Part shown: piece by piece, positions 14,901 through 24,011 of the stretch
How positions within the stretch are numbered: position 1 is the first letter of the stretch
Layout: each line of letters opens with the position of its first letter
Assembly (NCBI GenBank): GCA_964544475.1
Contig: CAZJBS010000025.1
Location: 1-45,580, forward strand
DNA length: 45,580 nt
Origin: CAZJBS01 sp964544475
Lineage (GTDB): Bacteria > CLD3 > SB21
Direction: 5' to 3'
Notes under the pieces: generated by a model
What the model saw: only the letters and a program-made list of their open reading frames with translations
What the model was told of the DNA's origin: nothing
Database searches by the model: none
Translations under genes and position numbers: made by a program

Positions 14901-15791
14901 ATGCGTTTGATTACGCGAACGGATTTGGACGGGCTGACTTGCGCGGTTTTCATCACCATCATGGAAAAGATCAGCGAAGTGGTTTTTGCCGAACCGAAGG
15001 CGATGCAGGACGGCAAGGTGGCCGTCACCGATCACGATATCATAGCCAACCTGCCGTATAACCCCAAATGTGCTTTGTGGTTTGATCATCATACGAGCCA
15101 GATGATCCACCACGATACAGAAAATTACAGGGGCAAATTTGCCGTCGCTCCCAGTTGCGCCAGAGTCATTTACGATTTTTACGAAGCGCCCGACGAGTTG
15201 AAGAATTTTCAGGAATTGCTGGTTGAAACGGATCGCGTGGATAGCGCCCAGCTGAACATGGACGATGTATTGAACCCGAAAGGCTGGGTCCTGTTGTCGT
15301 ACACGCTCGACCCCCGGTCCGGACTTGGAGATTTTGAGGACTATTTCCAGCGTATGATCGGATGGATCCAGGTCCATACGGTCGATGAAATTCTGCAGTT
15401 GCCGGATGTCAAGAAGCGGGTGGACAAATATCTGGCCGACGAAGGACGATTCAAGGACGCCCTGCTCGCCCACTCCCGCCAGGACGGCAACGTCATCATA
15501 ACCGACCAGCGCGGCGTCAAGGATTTCCCCTCTGGCGGCCGCTTCCTCATCTACACGTTATTTCCGACCGCCAATATTTCGGCCCGTCTTTTCAAGGGAA
15601 AAGAAGAGGGCATCACCGTATGCGCCGTGGGGCACAGCATTTTCAATCGTACGTCCAAAACCGACGTGGGTAGTCTGATGGCCTCCTACGGCGGCGGCGG
15701 GCACAAAGGCGCCGGCACCTGTCAATTGAAAGAGGCCGAAGCCGATGCCAAGGTGGCTGAAATTGTGGCCAAAATGAAAAAGGACGGTTGA
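14901..15791 (+). CDS. DHH-family phosphoesterase, exopolyphosphatase-like
   Basis: 296 residues, ATG with GAGGAG 7 bases upstream. The N-terminal DHH domain has TRTDLDG (D8, D10) and FDHH (D62-H63-H64), the metal-binding motifs of the family; the C-terminal DHHA1 domain ends with GGGGHKGAG (His268), the substrate-binding glycine loop. Members hydrolyse polyphosphate, pyrophosphate, nano-RNA or cyclic dinucleotide products; the length fits short exopolyphosphatase-like or NrnA-like enzymes, and I cannot choose between them. It is monocistronic, and a hairpin terminator overlaps the stop codon. Confidence 0.88.
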   Translation: MRLITRTDLDGLTCAVFITIMEKISEVVFAEPKAMQDGKVAVTDHDIIANLPYNPKCALWFDHHTSQMIHHDTENYRGKFAVAPSCARVIYDFYEAPDELKNFQELLVETDRVDSAQLNMDDVLNPKGWVLLSYTLDPRSGLGDFEDYFQRMIGWIQVHTVDEILQLPDVKKRVDKYLADEGRFKDALLAHSRQDGNVIITDQRGVKDFPSGGRFLIYTLFPTANISARLFKGKEEGITVCAVGHSIFNRTSKTDVGSLMASYGGGGHKGAGTCQLKEAEADAKVAEIVAKMKKDG

Positions 15792-15807
15792 GCCGTCCTT
15801 TTTTTTT
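15782..15807. terminator. Bidirectional terminator overlapping a stop codon
   Basis: GGACGG and CCGTCC around TTGAG, followed by nine T on the plus strand; on the minus strand the same stem is followed by TTTTTCATTTT. The loop contains the DHH gene's TGA (15789-15791). It serves the convergent DHH and saccharopine dehydrogenase-like genes. Confidence 0.88.
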
Positions 15808-15827
15808 AAGCCATCAGCGATTTCCTC

Positions 15828-16982
15828 TCACGTCTCTGAAACCCGTATGTCCATATTCCGCCGGCGCAGGTGAGCAATGAAGTCCGCGGACGGGACAGCC
15901 AATTCCTGCGGCACCGCTCCTTTTTCCGTGATTTTTCCCGCCGACAGCATCTGCGCGATGACCGATATCGGATACGCCGTCATTTTCATCATGGCGGTGA
16001 CATGGGACGACTCATCGCCGAAGTCAATGATCTCGTAGACCACCTCCTTCGGAAAATTTCCTTTCGTGCCACGCACCGTCACCCTGACGAGCACGCAGTC
16101 TTTGCCGGGCATCGACAATTTTTCCTCCAGCAAACTCGCCAGAACTTCCCGGGGAACCACTTTCGTATCACCAATCGTCAATGGCCTGGCATCGGTCAGA
16201 CCAAGATCCATGAGCAGTTTGAACTGTGCCGCATGTCCACGATAGCGGATGGTTTTGTAGTCGAGATTCTGAATGCGTCCGGCATACGTTTGGGGAAGCG
16301 TCGACGTCCCGCCCGACGTATTGAATGCTTCCAGCCGGCCAAAAGGTTCGTCAAAAATGATGTCCTCCACATCGACCATCGGATCGGTTTCGACGATGCG
16401 TCCGTCTTTCAGTTTGTAACATTTCTCCACATACTCGTTGATCAGGCCATGAACGGAAAATACGAGCATGTAATTCATGGGGGGTTGGGGTTTCCGTGGA
16501 AGCCCTCCAACCCGTATCTGCACGTCCTCCACGGTTTCCATCCTGGCGATGCCGTCCGCCACGAGAACGGAGACCATACCGGGCGCCAGGCCGCAGTCGG
16601 GAATGACCGTCACGTTCTTCTTTCTGGCTTTGTCGTGCAAGCCCAGTTCTTTTTGCACGATCGTGTTGTTGCCTCCAAGATCGCAGAAGTTGCATCCGCA
16701 CTGGACGGCCAGGCTGGCGAGTTCGTAATTGTATTTGTAGGTCACGGCGCTGACGACCGTATCATGCTCCGCCATCAGGGGTTTCATCTTCTCCTTGTCG
16801 GTGACGTCCATTTTCTTGAATGACAGACGCAGATCATTGGGGCTGGCCACAAACGCTTCGGTTTCTTTCAGGGATCTTGCGTCCGCATCAACCACCGTGA
16901 TGCGCTCGATGGATGCGTTGCGCACGAGATCCAGTGTGATGGCTCGCCCCATCAGACCGGCGCCGAGTTGGAGAATTTTCAT
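15828..16982 (-). CDS. Saccharopine dehydrogenase-like NAD(P)-binding protein
   Basis: 384 residues from the ATG at 16982, preceded by AAGGA; upstream in-frame codons would only add a non-conserved leader that overlaps rsmB. The N-terminus MKILQLGAGLMGRAI is a Rossmann fold, G7-A-G-L-M-G12, followed by VVDAD at the end of strand 2, where an acidic residue suits NAD. CGCNFCDLGGNN and PDCGLAPGMVSVL follow, typical of the saccharopine dehydrogenase / homospermidine synthase-like superfamily. Members act in lysine metabolism or polyamine synthesis; the exact substrate is not clear. It is the last gene of the pgi operon, 13 bases after rsmB. Confidence 0.85.
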   Translation of the reverse strand: MKILQLGAGLMGRAITLDLVRNASIERITVVDADARSLKETEAFVASPNDLRLSFKKMDVTDKEKMKPLMAEHDTVVSAVTYKYNYELASLAVQCGCNFCDLGGNNTIVQKELGLHDKARKKNVTVIPDCGLAPGMVSVLVADGIARMETVEDVQIRVGGLPRKPQPPMNYMLVFSVHGLINEYVEKCYKLKDGRIVETDPMVDVEDIIFDEPFGRLEAFNTSGGTSTLPQTYAGRIQNLDYKTIRYRGHAAQFKLLMDLGLTDARPLTIGDTKVVPREVLASLLEEKLSMPGKDCVLVRVTVRGTKGNFPKEVVYEIIDFGDESSHVTAMMKMTAYPISVIAQMLSAGKITEKGAVPQELAVPSADFIAHLRRRNMDIRVSET

Positions 16983-16995
16983 GGCGGGTATTCCT

Positions 16996-18351
16996 TCAGA
17001 TACGTTGGAATGAGCAGGCAAAAAAACCGGACATACCGTGCTGATGCGGCAGAAGGCGGAAGAAACCGTCGTCATCGACAAATGGGGCTTTGGTCCGGAT
17101 CACATTGAATTCCGTAAAGGACGACAGGAATTTCTGAACGACATTTTCATTTTCTTCAGGCAGCAGTGTGCACGTGGCATAGACGAGCCGGCCGCCGGGT
17201 TTGACGAACGCGGCATAGTCCGACAGGATCCGCAGTTGTTCCGATTCGAGGTTCGCGACATCCGACGGCTCGAGGTTCCATTTGATGTCCGGATTGCGTT
17301 GAAGCGTCCCGAGCCCCGAGCAGGGCGCGTCCACGAGTACGATGTCAAAACTCTTTCCAGGCATGGCGGCCACGGTCGTCCGTATTTCGATATTGAAGGC
17401 GCCGGCCCGGGCGGCCCGTTTCTTCAATTCGGCCAAAGCGGAAGGATTACGGTCATGGGCGATGATCCGGCCGGTATTATTCATCAGCGCCGCCATGAAA
17501 AGCGATTTGCCGCCGCCGCCGGCACACGCATCCAGAACCTGGCAACCGGACGCCGGCCGGCACCATTCGACGAAAAGCTGGCTGGACACATCCTGCACTT
17601 CGAACGCTCCTTCACGAAACGACGTCGTACTCATGGCGGCCACCGGACCGGACACCACAAAGCCGTATGACGCGCCCGGCAATGGCCGGCATTCCAGCCC
17701 CTCGCCATGCAGCGCCGACACGACCTCCGCGGCCGTGGCCTTGAGCGCATTGACCCGGATGTGCAACTGGGGTTCGTTATTGTCAAACATCAACAGCCGC
17801 TCCGTATCGGCTTCACCGTAGATCGAAATCCATCTCTCAATGAGCCAGGATGGATGCGCATGGATGATGGACCACGCGTGGACGCGGTTCTTCCCGGGAT
17901 TGGGGAACGGGATATTCTGATGATTCACGTGCAGGGTTTTGATGAAGGCGCGCAGGGATCGTTTGAGATCGTCCGACCCGGCGCAAAGACTGTCCGAAAT
18001 GTTGCACGTGAGGTCGACGGTGCGTTGCAGAAACACGATATTGAAAACGGCCAGTCGATACAGGATGCGTGACGACGGCTCCAACGATCCGGCATCCAGC
18101 TTCAGAAGCCTCGAAATCAAATAGTCAAGCCGTGAGCGCCATCGGATCACATTGAAAATCGTTTTGCTGATTTTGGCACGCTCCGGTCCGCCCAGCGTCC
18201 TGTGGTGTTTTTGCAGGTGTCTTCGGAGAAGCAGGTCCGCACGCCCTTTGGTGAGCTCGAACTCCATAAGCACATCCCGGATCACCCGGAACACCTGGCT
18301 GGTGGCCGCCGTCATCTGGAACGGCTTGATTCTTTCGACTGAGGAATTCAC
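16996..18351 (-). CDS. rsmB: 16S rRNA m5C methyltransferase, RsmB/Sun type
   Basis: 451 residues, GTG start overlapping the TPR stop (GTGA). The N-terminal about 140 residues form the helical NusB-like RNA-binding domain (VRDVLMEFEL, then RAKISKTIFNVIRW). The catalytic part carries the AdoMet loop DACAGGGGKS, VDAPCSGLGTLQRNPDIKW with the motif-IV PC cysteine, and YATCTLLPEENENVV with the motif-VI catalytic TC cysteine. RsmB makes m5C967 in E. coli 16S rRNA. Length and domain order fit RsmB. Both catalytic cysteines are present. The N-terminal region is divergent, so a related m5C enzyme cannot be fully excluded. Confidence 0.9.
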   Translation of the reverse strand: MNSSVERIKPFQMTAATSQVFRVIRDVLMEFELTKGRADLLLRRHLQKHHRTLGGPERAKISKTIFNVIRWRSRLDYLISRLLKLDAGSLEPSSRILYRLAVFNIVFLQRTVDLTCNISDSLCAGSDDLKRSLRAFIKTLHVNHQNIPFPNPGKNRVHAWSIIHAHPSWLIERWISIYGEADTERLLMFDNNEPQLHIRVNALKATAAEVVSALHGEGLECRPLPGASYGFVVSGPVAAMSTTSFREGAFEVQDVSSQLFVEWCRPASGCQVLDACAGGGGKSLFMAALMNNTGRIIAHDRNPSALAELKKRAARAGAFNIEIRTTVAAMPGKSFDIVLVDAPCSGLGTLQRNPDIKWNLEPSDVANLESEQLRILSDYAAFVKPGGRLVYATCTLLPEENENVVQKFLSSFTEFNVIRTKAPFVDDDGFFRLLPHQHGMSGFFACSFQRI

Positions 18352-18671
18352 ATCGAATCCTGCAGTTCGTCCAAGGCCTGCTGCAACTCGGATGCCGCGT
18401 GATGGTCGTTCTTGTGTTTTGCGGCCACCATGCCTTTCTGATAGACATCCAGGGCCTCCGAACTGCGATCGGCGGCTTCGAGTGTTTTGCCCATGTGATA
18501 GTACGCGGCCACGTAGCCCGGGTCGTCCCGGATCAGTCTTGCGAATTGTTCCAACGCCGGATCCAATTGATTGAGTTTGACGTACTCCATGGCGAGAGCA
18601 TAGCGCGAGAAGGAGTCTTTGTCATCCTTCGCCAGGAAGGCCTTGAGAGATTCAAGCCGCGACGAATTCAT
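18348..18671 (-). CDS. Small TPR protein
   Basis: 107 residues, almost entirely paired helices: FSRYALAMEYVKLNQLDPAL, then DPGYVAAYYHMGKTLEAA and SEALDVYQKGMVAA, giving two to three tetratricopeptide repeats. No signal peptide, so probably a cytoplasmic adaptor. It starts 3 bases after pgi and its stop overlaps rsmB. Its partner cannot be told from sequence. Confidence 0.85.
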   Translation of the reverse strand: MNSSRLESLKAFLAKDDKDSFSRYALAMEYVKLNQLDPALEQFARLIRDDPGYVAAYYHMGKTLEAADRSSEALDVYQKGMVAAKHKNDHHAASELQQALDELQDSM

Positions 18672-18674
18672 GGC

Positions 18675-20036
18675 CTACACGGCTTTTCTCTGGATTTTGG
18701 AGATGCGTTCGTTGATCGACTTCGTCTGGGTTTCAAATCCCTTCTTACCCAGCAGGGCAAACATGTTGGTCTTGTACGTCTCGACGCCGGGCTGGTCGAA
18801 CGGGTTGACGCCGATCATGTAGCCGCTGACGGCGCAGGCCTTTTCGAAAAAGTAGATCATTTGACCCAGGTAGTACGCCGAGAGTTCCGGGAGTCGCACG
18901 GTCAGATTTGGCACTTCGCCATCACGGTGCGCGAGGGCCACGCCTTCGCTGGCCATACGATTGACGAAATCCAGCGTGCGTCCGGCAAGAAAATTGAATC
19001 CGTCGGCGTCCTGCGCCAGCTTTGGAACGGCGGTTTTCGATCGTTCGGAGTCGATCCAGAGGAACGTCTCGAAAATGTTGCGGGTTCCCTGCTGGATCCA
19101 TTGGCCCATGGAATGCAGGTCCGTCGAAAAATCCACCGATGCCGGGAAGAGACTCTTGTGGTCCTTCCCTTCACTTTCGCCATACAGTTGCTTCCACCAT
19201 TCGGAAATGTAATGCAATGACGGGTCAAAATTAGCCAGAATTTCGATTGCTTTTCCTTTGGTGTACATCAGGTACCGGATGGCGGCATACACGTACGCCG
19301 GGTTTTTTCGCAAATCGGCATTCTTGAGAAGCTCCTCCATGTCCCTCGCTCCCTTCAGCAGTTGTTGAATATCCACGCCCGCTGCGGCAATCGGAATCAA
19401 CCCGACCGGCGTCAGCACGGAATACCGTCCTCCGACGTCATCCGGAATGACAAACGTCCGATAACCCTCCGAATCCGCCATCGTCTTGAGGGATCCTCTT
19501 TTCGCATCCGTCGTGGCCACGATGCGGCGCCCCGCCTGTTCCCGAGACATCGTCGCTTCCAGGTGTTCCCGCAATAGCCGCAATCCAAGTGCCGGTTCGG
19601 TCGTTGTTCCGGACTTGGAAATCACATTAACAAACACACGTTTGTTCTGGAGAAGTTCCTTCAAGTCTTCGTAGTACTTGCCGCTCATGTTTTGGCCCGC
19701 AAAGACGACCTGGGGAATCTTGTATGGCAGGGCGTTATGGAAGGAGTGGGCCATGGCATCGATGACGGCCTTGGCTCCAAGGTACGATCCACCGATGCCG
19801 ATCACCACGAGTATGTCCGATGTCTTCCGGATCTCTTCACCCAGTTTTGCGATACGATCGACCTCCTCCGCGGAAGTGCGCGAAGCCAGATCGAGCCAGC
19901 CAAGAAAATCCGATCCGGCTCCCGACCGTTCCTCGACGATGCTGTGGGCGCGGTCCACTTCCTTCTGCAGACCGAATATGTCATCTTCCTTGAGAAAATC
20001 CAGCACATGGGTATAATCCACCTGCACGTTTTTCAT
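18675..20036 (-). CDS. pgi: Glucose-6-phosphate isomerase
   Basis: 453 residues from the ATG at 20036, chosen because GAGGAG lies 6 bases upstream and MKNVQVDYTHVL fits the family; seven further codons upstream are open. It interconverts glucose-6-phosphate and fructose-6-phosphate. The first PGI signature is VIGIGGSYLGAKAV; sugar-phosphate contacts are SKSGTTTEPA; PDDVGGRYSVLTPVGLIP carries the active-site Arg; the C-terminal lysine helix is GVETYKTNMFALLG. The size is that of the short bacterial/Gram-positive type. It heads the operon pgi-TPR-rsmB-saccharopine dehydrogenase-like with its own promoter. Confidence 0.96.
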   Translation of the reverse strand: MKNVQVDYTHVLDFLKEDDIFGLQKEVDRAHSIVEERSGAGSDFLGWLDLASRTSAEEVDRIAKLGEEIRKTSDILVVIGIGGSYLGAKAVIDAMAHSFHNALPYKIPQVVFAGQNMSGKYYEDLKELLQNKRVFVNVISKSGTTTEPALGLRLLREHLEATMSREQAGRRIVATTDAKRGSLKTMADSEGYRTFVIPDDVGGRYSVLTPVGLIPIAAAGVDIQQLLKGARDMEELLKNADLRKNPAYVYAAIRYLMYTKGKAIEILANFDPSLHYISEWWKQLYGESEGKDHKSLFPASVDFSTDLHSMGQWIQQGTRNIFETFLWIDSERSKTAVPKLAQDADGFNFLAGRTLDFVNRMASEGVALAHRDGEVPNLTVRLPELSAYYLGQMIYFFEKACAVSGYMIGVNPFDQPGVETYKTNMFALLGKKGFETQTKSINERISKIQRKAV

Positions 20037-20083
20037 ACGATCTCCTCGTGGGTACAAATATGGACGTTGTTCGAACCGACCGC

Positions 20084-20112
20084 AATATAGGCGCGCCGGC
20101 CCACAAATTCAA
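20084..20112 (-). promoter_or_regulatory. Promoter of the pgi operon
   Basis: On the minus strand TTGAAT (20112-20107), 17 bases, TATATT (20089-20084). Transcription would start about 40 bases before the pgi ATG. Confidence 0.7.
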
Positions 20113-20157
20113 TTTTATAGGCCATCCAACGCCGGCCCAAGGCCGATCAGATCGGGC

Positions 20158-20196
20158 TTGATTTTACGGCCCTTTTGTGGTATTTAACGGTTAAAT
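20158..20196 (+). promoter_or_regulatory. Promoter and palindromic operator of the metal-efflux operon
   Basis: ATTTAAC-G-GTTAAAT (20182-20196) is a perfect 7+7 palindrome 21 bases before the arsR ATG. A candidate promoter, TTGATT (20158-20163), 17 bases, TATTTA (20181-20186), puts its -10 inside the palindrome, so a bound repressor would block it. The ArsR product is the natural ligand. Confidence 0.6.
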
Positions 20197-20217
20197 GATT
20201 ACTCAACTGTTATCCAT

Positions 20218-20619
20218 ATGAAAACATCCCTCCGACTTCAAGCCCGGCGCTCCGTGTCCGATGAGGCGCCCGATGTTTGCGACATTGATTTTTTCGATGT
20301 GAAAAAGATTCGTGCATTGCAGAAGCGGATGAAACCCGATGAGGACGTGTACAGCCTGAGCGAGGTTTTTGGAGTCCTGAGCGATGTGACGCGGTTGAAA
20401 ATCGTGCTCGCGCTGGCCGACGCCGAGTTGTGCGTGTGCGACATGGCCAATTTCCTCGGGATCACGAAGTCCGCGGTGTCCCACCATCTGCGCCTGATGC
20501 GCAATCTGCGGCTGGTCAAATTTCGCCGTGAAGGCAAGATGACCTATTACACGCTCGATGACCACCACATCACGAGTCTGCTGAAGCAGGCCACCGAGCA
20601 TATCGAAGAGGACAAATGA
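20218..20619 (+). CDS. ArsR/SmtB-family metal sensor
   Basis: 133 residues. The winged helix centres on ITKSAVSHHLRLMRNLRLV (recognition helix) and REGKMTYYTL (wing). Metal ligands are unusually complete: C72-V-C74 in ELCVCD with Cys21 forms an alpha3N-type site as in CadC/ZiaR, and D115, H117, H128 and E131 have exactly the spacing of the SmtB alpha5 zinc ligands (104, 106, 117, 120). It should repress its operon and release DNA on binding Zn, Cd or a similar metal. The next gene overlaps by four bases (ATGA) and is a metal permease, which supports this. Confidence 0.9.
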   Translation: MKTSLRLQARRSVSDEAPDVCDIDFFDVKKIRALQKRMKPDEDVYSLSEVFGVLSDVTRLKIVLALADAELCVCDMANFLGITKSAVSHHLRLMRNLRLVKFRREGKMTYYTLDDHHITSLLKQATEHIEEDK

Positions 20620-21701
20620 CCGAAGTGATTCTGGCCGCTTCCGGCGACGTGCTGGTTTCGACGTTTCATATTCTGATTGATGCGTCATTGTATTTGTTGA
20701 TCGGTTTTTTCGTGGCCGGCCTTCTGAAGGGCCTGGTCCCGGCCGACAGCGTCATGCGCCATATCGGGCGCCCAACCTTCTCCTCCGTCGTCAAGGCGTC
20801 TTTGATAGGAACGCCGTTGCCCCTCTGCTCCTGCAGCGTGATCCCGGTGGCCACATCCCTGCGACAGAGCGGCGCCAGCAAAGGCGCCACGGTGAGTTTC
20901 CTCATATCCACACCGGAATCCGGCATCGATTCGATCGCCATGTCCTATGCCCTTTTGGACCCCCTGATGACGGTGTTTCGTCCCATCGCGGCCTTTGTGA
21001 CGGGATTTACGGCGGGGGTCGCCGAGAATATTTTCGGACGGCATGAAACGTTGCCGTCACCGGTCACGACGACCGGGGACCACTGCGACGATTGTCATTG
21101 TGCCGACGCATCCAAAACCACCGGACTTCCTTCCAAAATGCAATCCGTCCGGTCCGGATTACGAAACGCCTTCACGGATCTTCTCGGCGACGTCGCGTAC
21201 TATCTTTTGATAGGGTTGTTTGTTTCTGCGTTGATTGCCGTGCTGATGCCGGCTGACTTTTTTGCCACGTTTTCAGACAGTGAATTCGTCGTGATGTTGA
21301 CGATGCTGGCCGCGGGCATACCCATGTATGTGTGTGCCAGCGCTTCGACGCCCATTGCGGCGATGCTCATCCTCAAAGGCCTGTCGCCGGGCGCCGCGCT
21401 GGTTTTCTTGTTGGCCGGCCCTGCCACCAATCTGGCCACCATCGGTGTGGTCCATAAGCTGCTCGGCAAACGTTCAACCGTATCCTACCTGGCCTGCATT
21501 GCCGTGGCTGCCTTGTTGATGGGATTTCTTCTGAATATCATCTATGAACAGTCAGGACTTGATATTCGCATGCACATGCAGGCGGGTTCGGAATGGGTGC
21601 CGGACTGGCTGAAGTACCTGAGCGCCGCGATTCTGCTTCCGCTTCTGGCCGGCGGCGTCGCGCGCGAAATTCGACACAAGTATTTCTACAAACACAAGTG
21701 A
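20616..21701 (+). CDS. YraQ/SO_0444-type heavy-metal efflux permease
   Basis: 361 residues with about eight to ten membrane helices in two halves. The first half contains GTPLPLCSCSVIPVA (C71-S-C73), the second ASASTPIAAMLILKG and LAGPATN, the hallmarks of the DUF318/YraQ permease family; the CSCS form is found in SO_0444-type Cu/Zn efflux proteins. Between the halves lies a metal-binding-like loop, H156-C-D-D-C-H-C162. It sits in the inner membrane and probably exports the metal sensed by the upstream ArsR protein. The start overlaps arsR (ATGA) and the stop overlaps the next start (TGATG). Confidence 0.9.
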   Translation: MTEVILAASGDVLVSTFHILIDASLYLLIGFFVAGLLKGLVPADSVMRHIGRPTFSSVVKASLIGTPLPLCSCSVIPVATSLRQSGASKGATVSFLISTPESGIDSIAMSYALLDPLMTVFRPIAAFVTGFTAGVAENIFGRHETLPSPVTTTGDHCDDCHCADASKTTGLPSKMQSVRSGLRNAFTDLLGDVAYYLLIGLFVSALIAVLMPADFFATFSDSEFVVMLTMLAAGIPMYVCASASTPIAAMLILKGLSPGAALVFLLAGPATNLATIGVVHKLLGKRSTVSYLACIAVAALLMGFLLNIIYEQSGLDIRMHMQAGSEWVPDWLKYLSAAILLPLLAGGVAREIRHKYFYKHK

Positions 21702-24004
21702 TGCGCGTCGGATCGTTTCTTTTAGCTGCCTTCTGGTGTCTCTCGCCGGCATGGGCACAAACCTATGAGCGAAATCCGGATTTTGTTCCCGTCTATCACG
21801 ATGGCCGGCTGATCCCACTGGCGTTTCTTGGCGGCACCTACATTCCCAAGGCGCAATTCGTCGACATCGACGCCGACGGTGATCCGGACCTTTTCATCAC
21901 GCAGGTGGATGGCCGCATGACGTTTCTGCGAAACACAGGAACGGAGTCGGCGCCGCATTATCGATGGGAAACGGACGATTACGGCGGGTTGGAAGCCCTG
22001 CAATGGGCCCTGTTCGCCGATATGGACGGCGACGGCGATTTGGATTTGTTCGTCAACCGCCCGGGCTCCCGGCTGGCTTATTTCGAAAACACCGGAACGC
22101 CACAAACGCCTTCGTTCACCCACCGAACCGATGAGGTAGTCGACGTGAGCGGATCGCCGATTCTCAGCGAAGATCCATCCGTCCCCTGTCTGGCCGACAT
22201 CGATGGCGATGATGATCTGGACTTCTTCACGGGCCGGAGTCTCGGCACGGTGGCGCTTTACACTAACACCGGCACGCCTTCCCAACCGCAATTCACGTTT
22301 ACGACGGATGCGTTCGAAGATATCGTCATCATCACGCCGGCCAAACGGCTACTGCACGGCGCCAGTTCCGTCACCTTCCATGATGTCGATCACGATGGCG
22401 ATCTGGACCTTTTCTGGGGCGATTTTTTCAGTTCCGGCATGTACTTCCTCGAAAACCTGGGTTCCCCCGCCGACCCCGATATTCCGGACACGACGACGTC
22501 GACGTTTCCGTCGCGCGAACTTCTAACGAAGGGATTCAACGGGCCGATTTTCGCCGACCTCGACGGTGATGGCGATTCGGAACTCCTCGTCGGCGTTTTG
22601 TACCGCGACGAAGATATCGACAACTTCTGGCACTATCACAATGACGGCACTCCGACCGCGCCTCATTTCACGCTGGTCACCAGGAACTTTATTGAATCCA
22701 TGGATGTCGGAAGGCAATCCCGGCCTGTTGTGGCTGATATTGATGGAGACGGCGACATGGACCTCTTCGTCGGTGCCTACGATGGACGAGTACTCGCCTA
22801 CCGCAATACCGGCACCGTTTCCGCGCCGGTCTTTGAAAAGGACACGACCCTGACGGTACCTGTGCCCGAGGGGGAATTCATCGCCTCTCCTGCTTTCGCC
22901 GATCTGGACGGCGATGGCGATCTTGATCTGCTTGTCGGCTTTTTCACCGGGCGCTTGTCTCTCTTTGAGAACACCGGCACCGCACTGTCTCCGGATTTTG
23001 TTCTGGCGACATCTTCGTTTGCCAACATTGATATTGGAAACAATGCCTCTCCATGCTTTGGAGACGTGGACGGCGACCATGATGTTGATCTGTTGGTTGG
23101 GAGGAATGACGGCCGGGTCAGTCTTTTCAGGAATTTCGGTACGACGTCTGCTTTTCAGTTCCATACCGACAGTGTCGTGGCCAACTACCTTCCGTCTTCT
23201 GTCGGCAATGACGCCGTACCCCAATGTCTCGACATGGACCACGATGGCGATTTGGACATTATGGCGGGGAACAAATCCGGCGAACTCTATTATTTTGAAA
23301 ATCGCGGCTCGGCGACGTCACCGTCGTTTGTTTTGATTACGTCCGGCTACAAAGCAATCAAAACCACGTTGAATGCCGCCCCATGTTTTTCGGATATCGA
23401 TGCCGACGGCGATTTCGACTTGTTTCTGGGCAACATCAAAGGCGGCGTCGAATTCCATCAGGCCACCTTTGAGGCGGCCTCCATCGAAGACATTTCCAAT
23501 CAGGTTGTGGTCGCCGATTCGCTGTGGGTTCTGCGCATTCACGTGGCGGGATCACCAACCCCGCGCATCGAATTGTTGCAGGCACCTCCCGGCATGAGTT
23601 GGGATTCCGGCGCCCAATTGATCTCCTGGCGTCCAACCTCTGAAGATGAAGGCCGGCATAATATCCGTGTGGCAGCTACGAACCAGGCCGGAACGGACAC
23701 GGCAAGCTTCCGAATTGAGGTGATCAACCGCATGGCTTTGGGCCGCAATTTCCCCAATCCATTCAACGGTTTCACCACGATTGAATTCACACTTCATCGG
23801 GCGGCCGAGGCCGAGTTGGTAATTTACAATGTACTGGGACAACAGGTACGCCGGTTGATCCGTCGCCGGTTTGAGCCTGGCATTCACCGGATCCCGTGGG
23901 ACGGTTTGGATGAGAAAGGCCATTCGGCTGCTTCCGGTGTGTATTTGTGCCGCCTGACCGCAGGAACATTCGCCCAAACGCGGAAAATTCTCCTGGTCAA
24001 GTAG
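21701..24004 (+). CDS. Secreted FG-GAP/VCBS repeat protein with sorting domain
   Basis: 767 residues from the ATG at 21701 with a signal peptide ending SPAWA; earlier codons in the frame lie inside the permease. There are ten calcium-binding repeats of the form DxDxDGDxDL (for example DMDGDGDLDLFV) from about residue 56 to 575, implying a beta-propeller. An Ig-like segment (PPGMSWDSGAQLISWRP) follows, then a C-terminal domain from about 676 with NFPNPFNG, LVIYNVLGQQVRRL and GVYLCRLTAG, the FlgD-like/Por-type C-terminal domain common in FCB bacteria. The protein should be exported and held at the surface. Why it is coupled to a metal permease is unknown; its stop is 7 bases from dnaE's end. 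Confidence 0.9.
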   Translation: MRVGSFLLAAFWCLSPAWAQTYERNPDFVPVYHDGRLIPLAFLGGTYIPKAQFVDIDADGDPDLFITQVDGRMTFLRNTGTESAPHYRWETDDYGGLEALQWALFADMDGDGDLDLFVNRPGSRLAYFENTGTPQTPSFTHRTDEVVDVSGSPILSEDPSVPCLADIDGDDDLDFFTGRSLGTVALYTNTGTPSQPQFTFTTDAFEDIVIITPAKRLLHGASSVTFHDVDHDGDLDLFWGDFFSSGMYFLENLGSPADPDIPDTTTSTFPSRELLTKGFNGPIFADLDGDGDSELLVGVLYRDEDIDNFWHYHNDGTPTAPHFTLVTRNFIESMDVGRQSRPVVADIDGDGDMDLFVGAYDGRVLAYRNTGTVSAPVFEKDTTLTVPVPEGEFIASPAFADLDGDGDLDLLVGFFTGRLSLFENTGTALSPDFVLATSSFANIDIGNNASPCFGDVDGDHDVDLLVGRNDGRVSLFRNFGTTSAFQFHTDSVVANYLPSSVGNDAVPQCLDMDHDGDLDIMAGNKSGELYYFENRGSATSPSFVLITSGYKAIKTTLNAAPCFSDIDADGDFDLFLGNIKGGVEFHQATFEAASIEDISNQVVVADSLWVLRIHVAGSPTPRIELLQAPPGMSWDSGAQLISWRPTSEDEGRHNIRVAATNQAGTDTASFRIEVINRMALGRNFPNPFNGFTTIEFTLHRAAEAELVIYNVLGQQVRRLIRRRFEPGIHRIPWDGLDEKGHSAASGVYLCRLTAGTFAQTRKILLVK

Positions 24005-24011
24005 ACCGCGA

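Noticed and set aside
13988..15028. Minus-strand frame of 346 codons
   Set aside because: It spans the antisense of the M23 gene and the DHH gene's start, both well supported on the plus strand.
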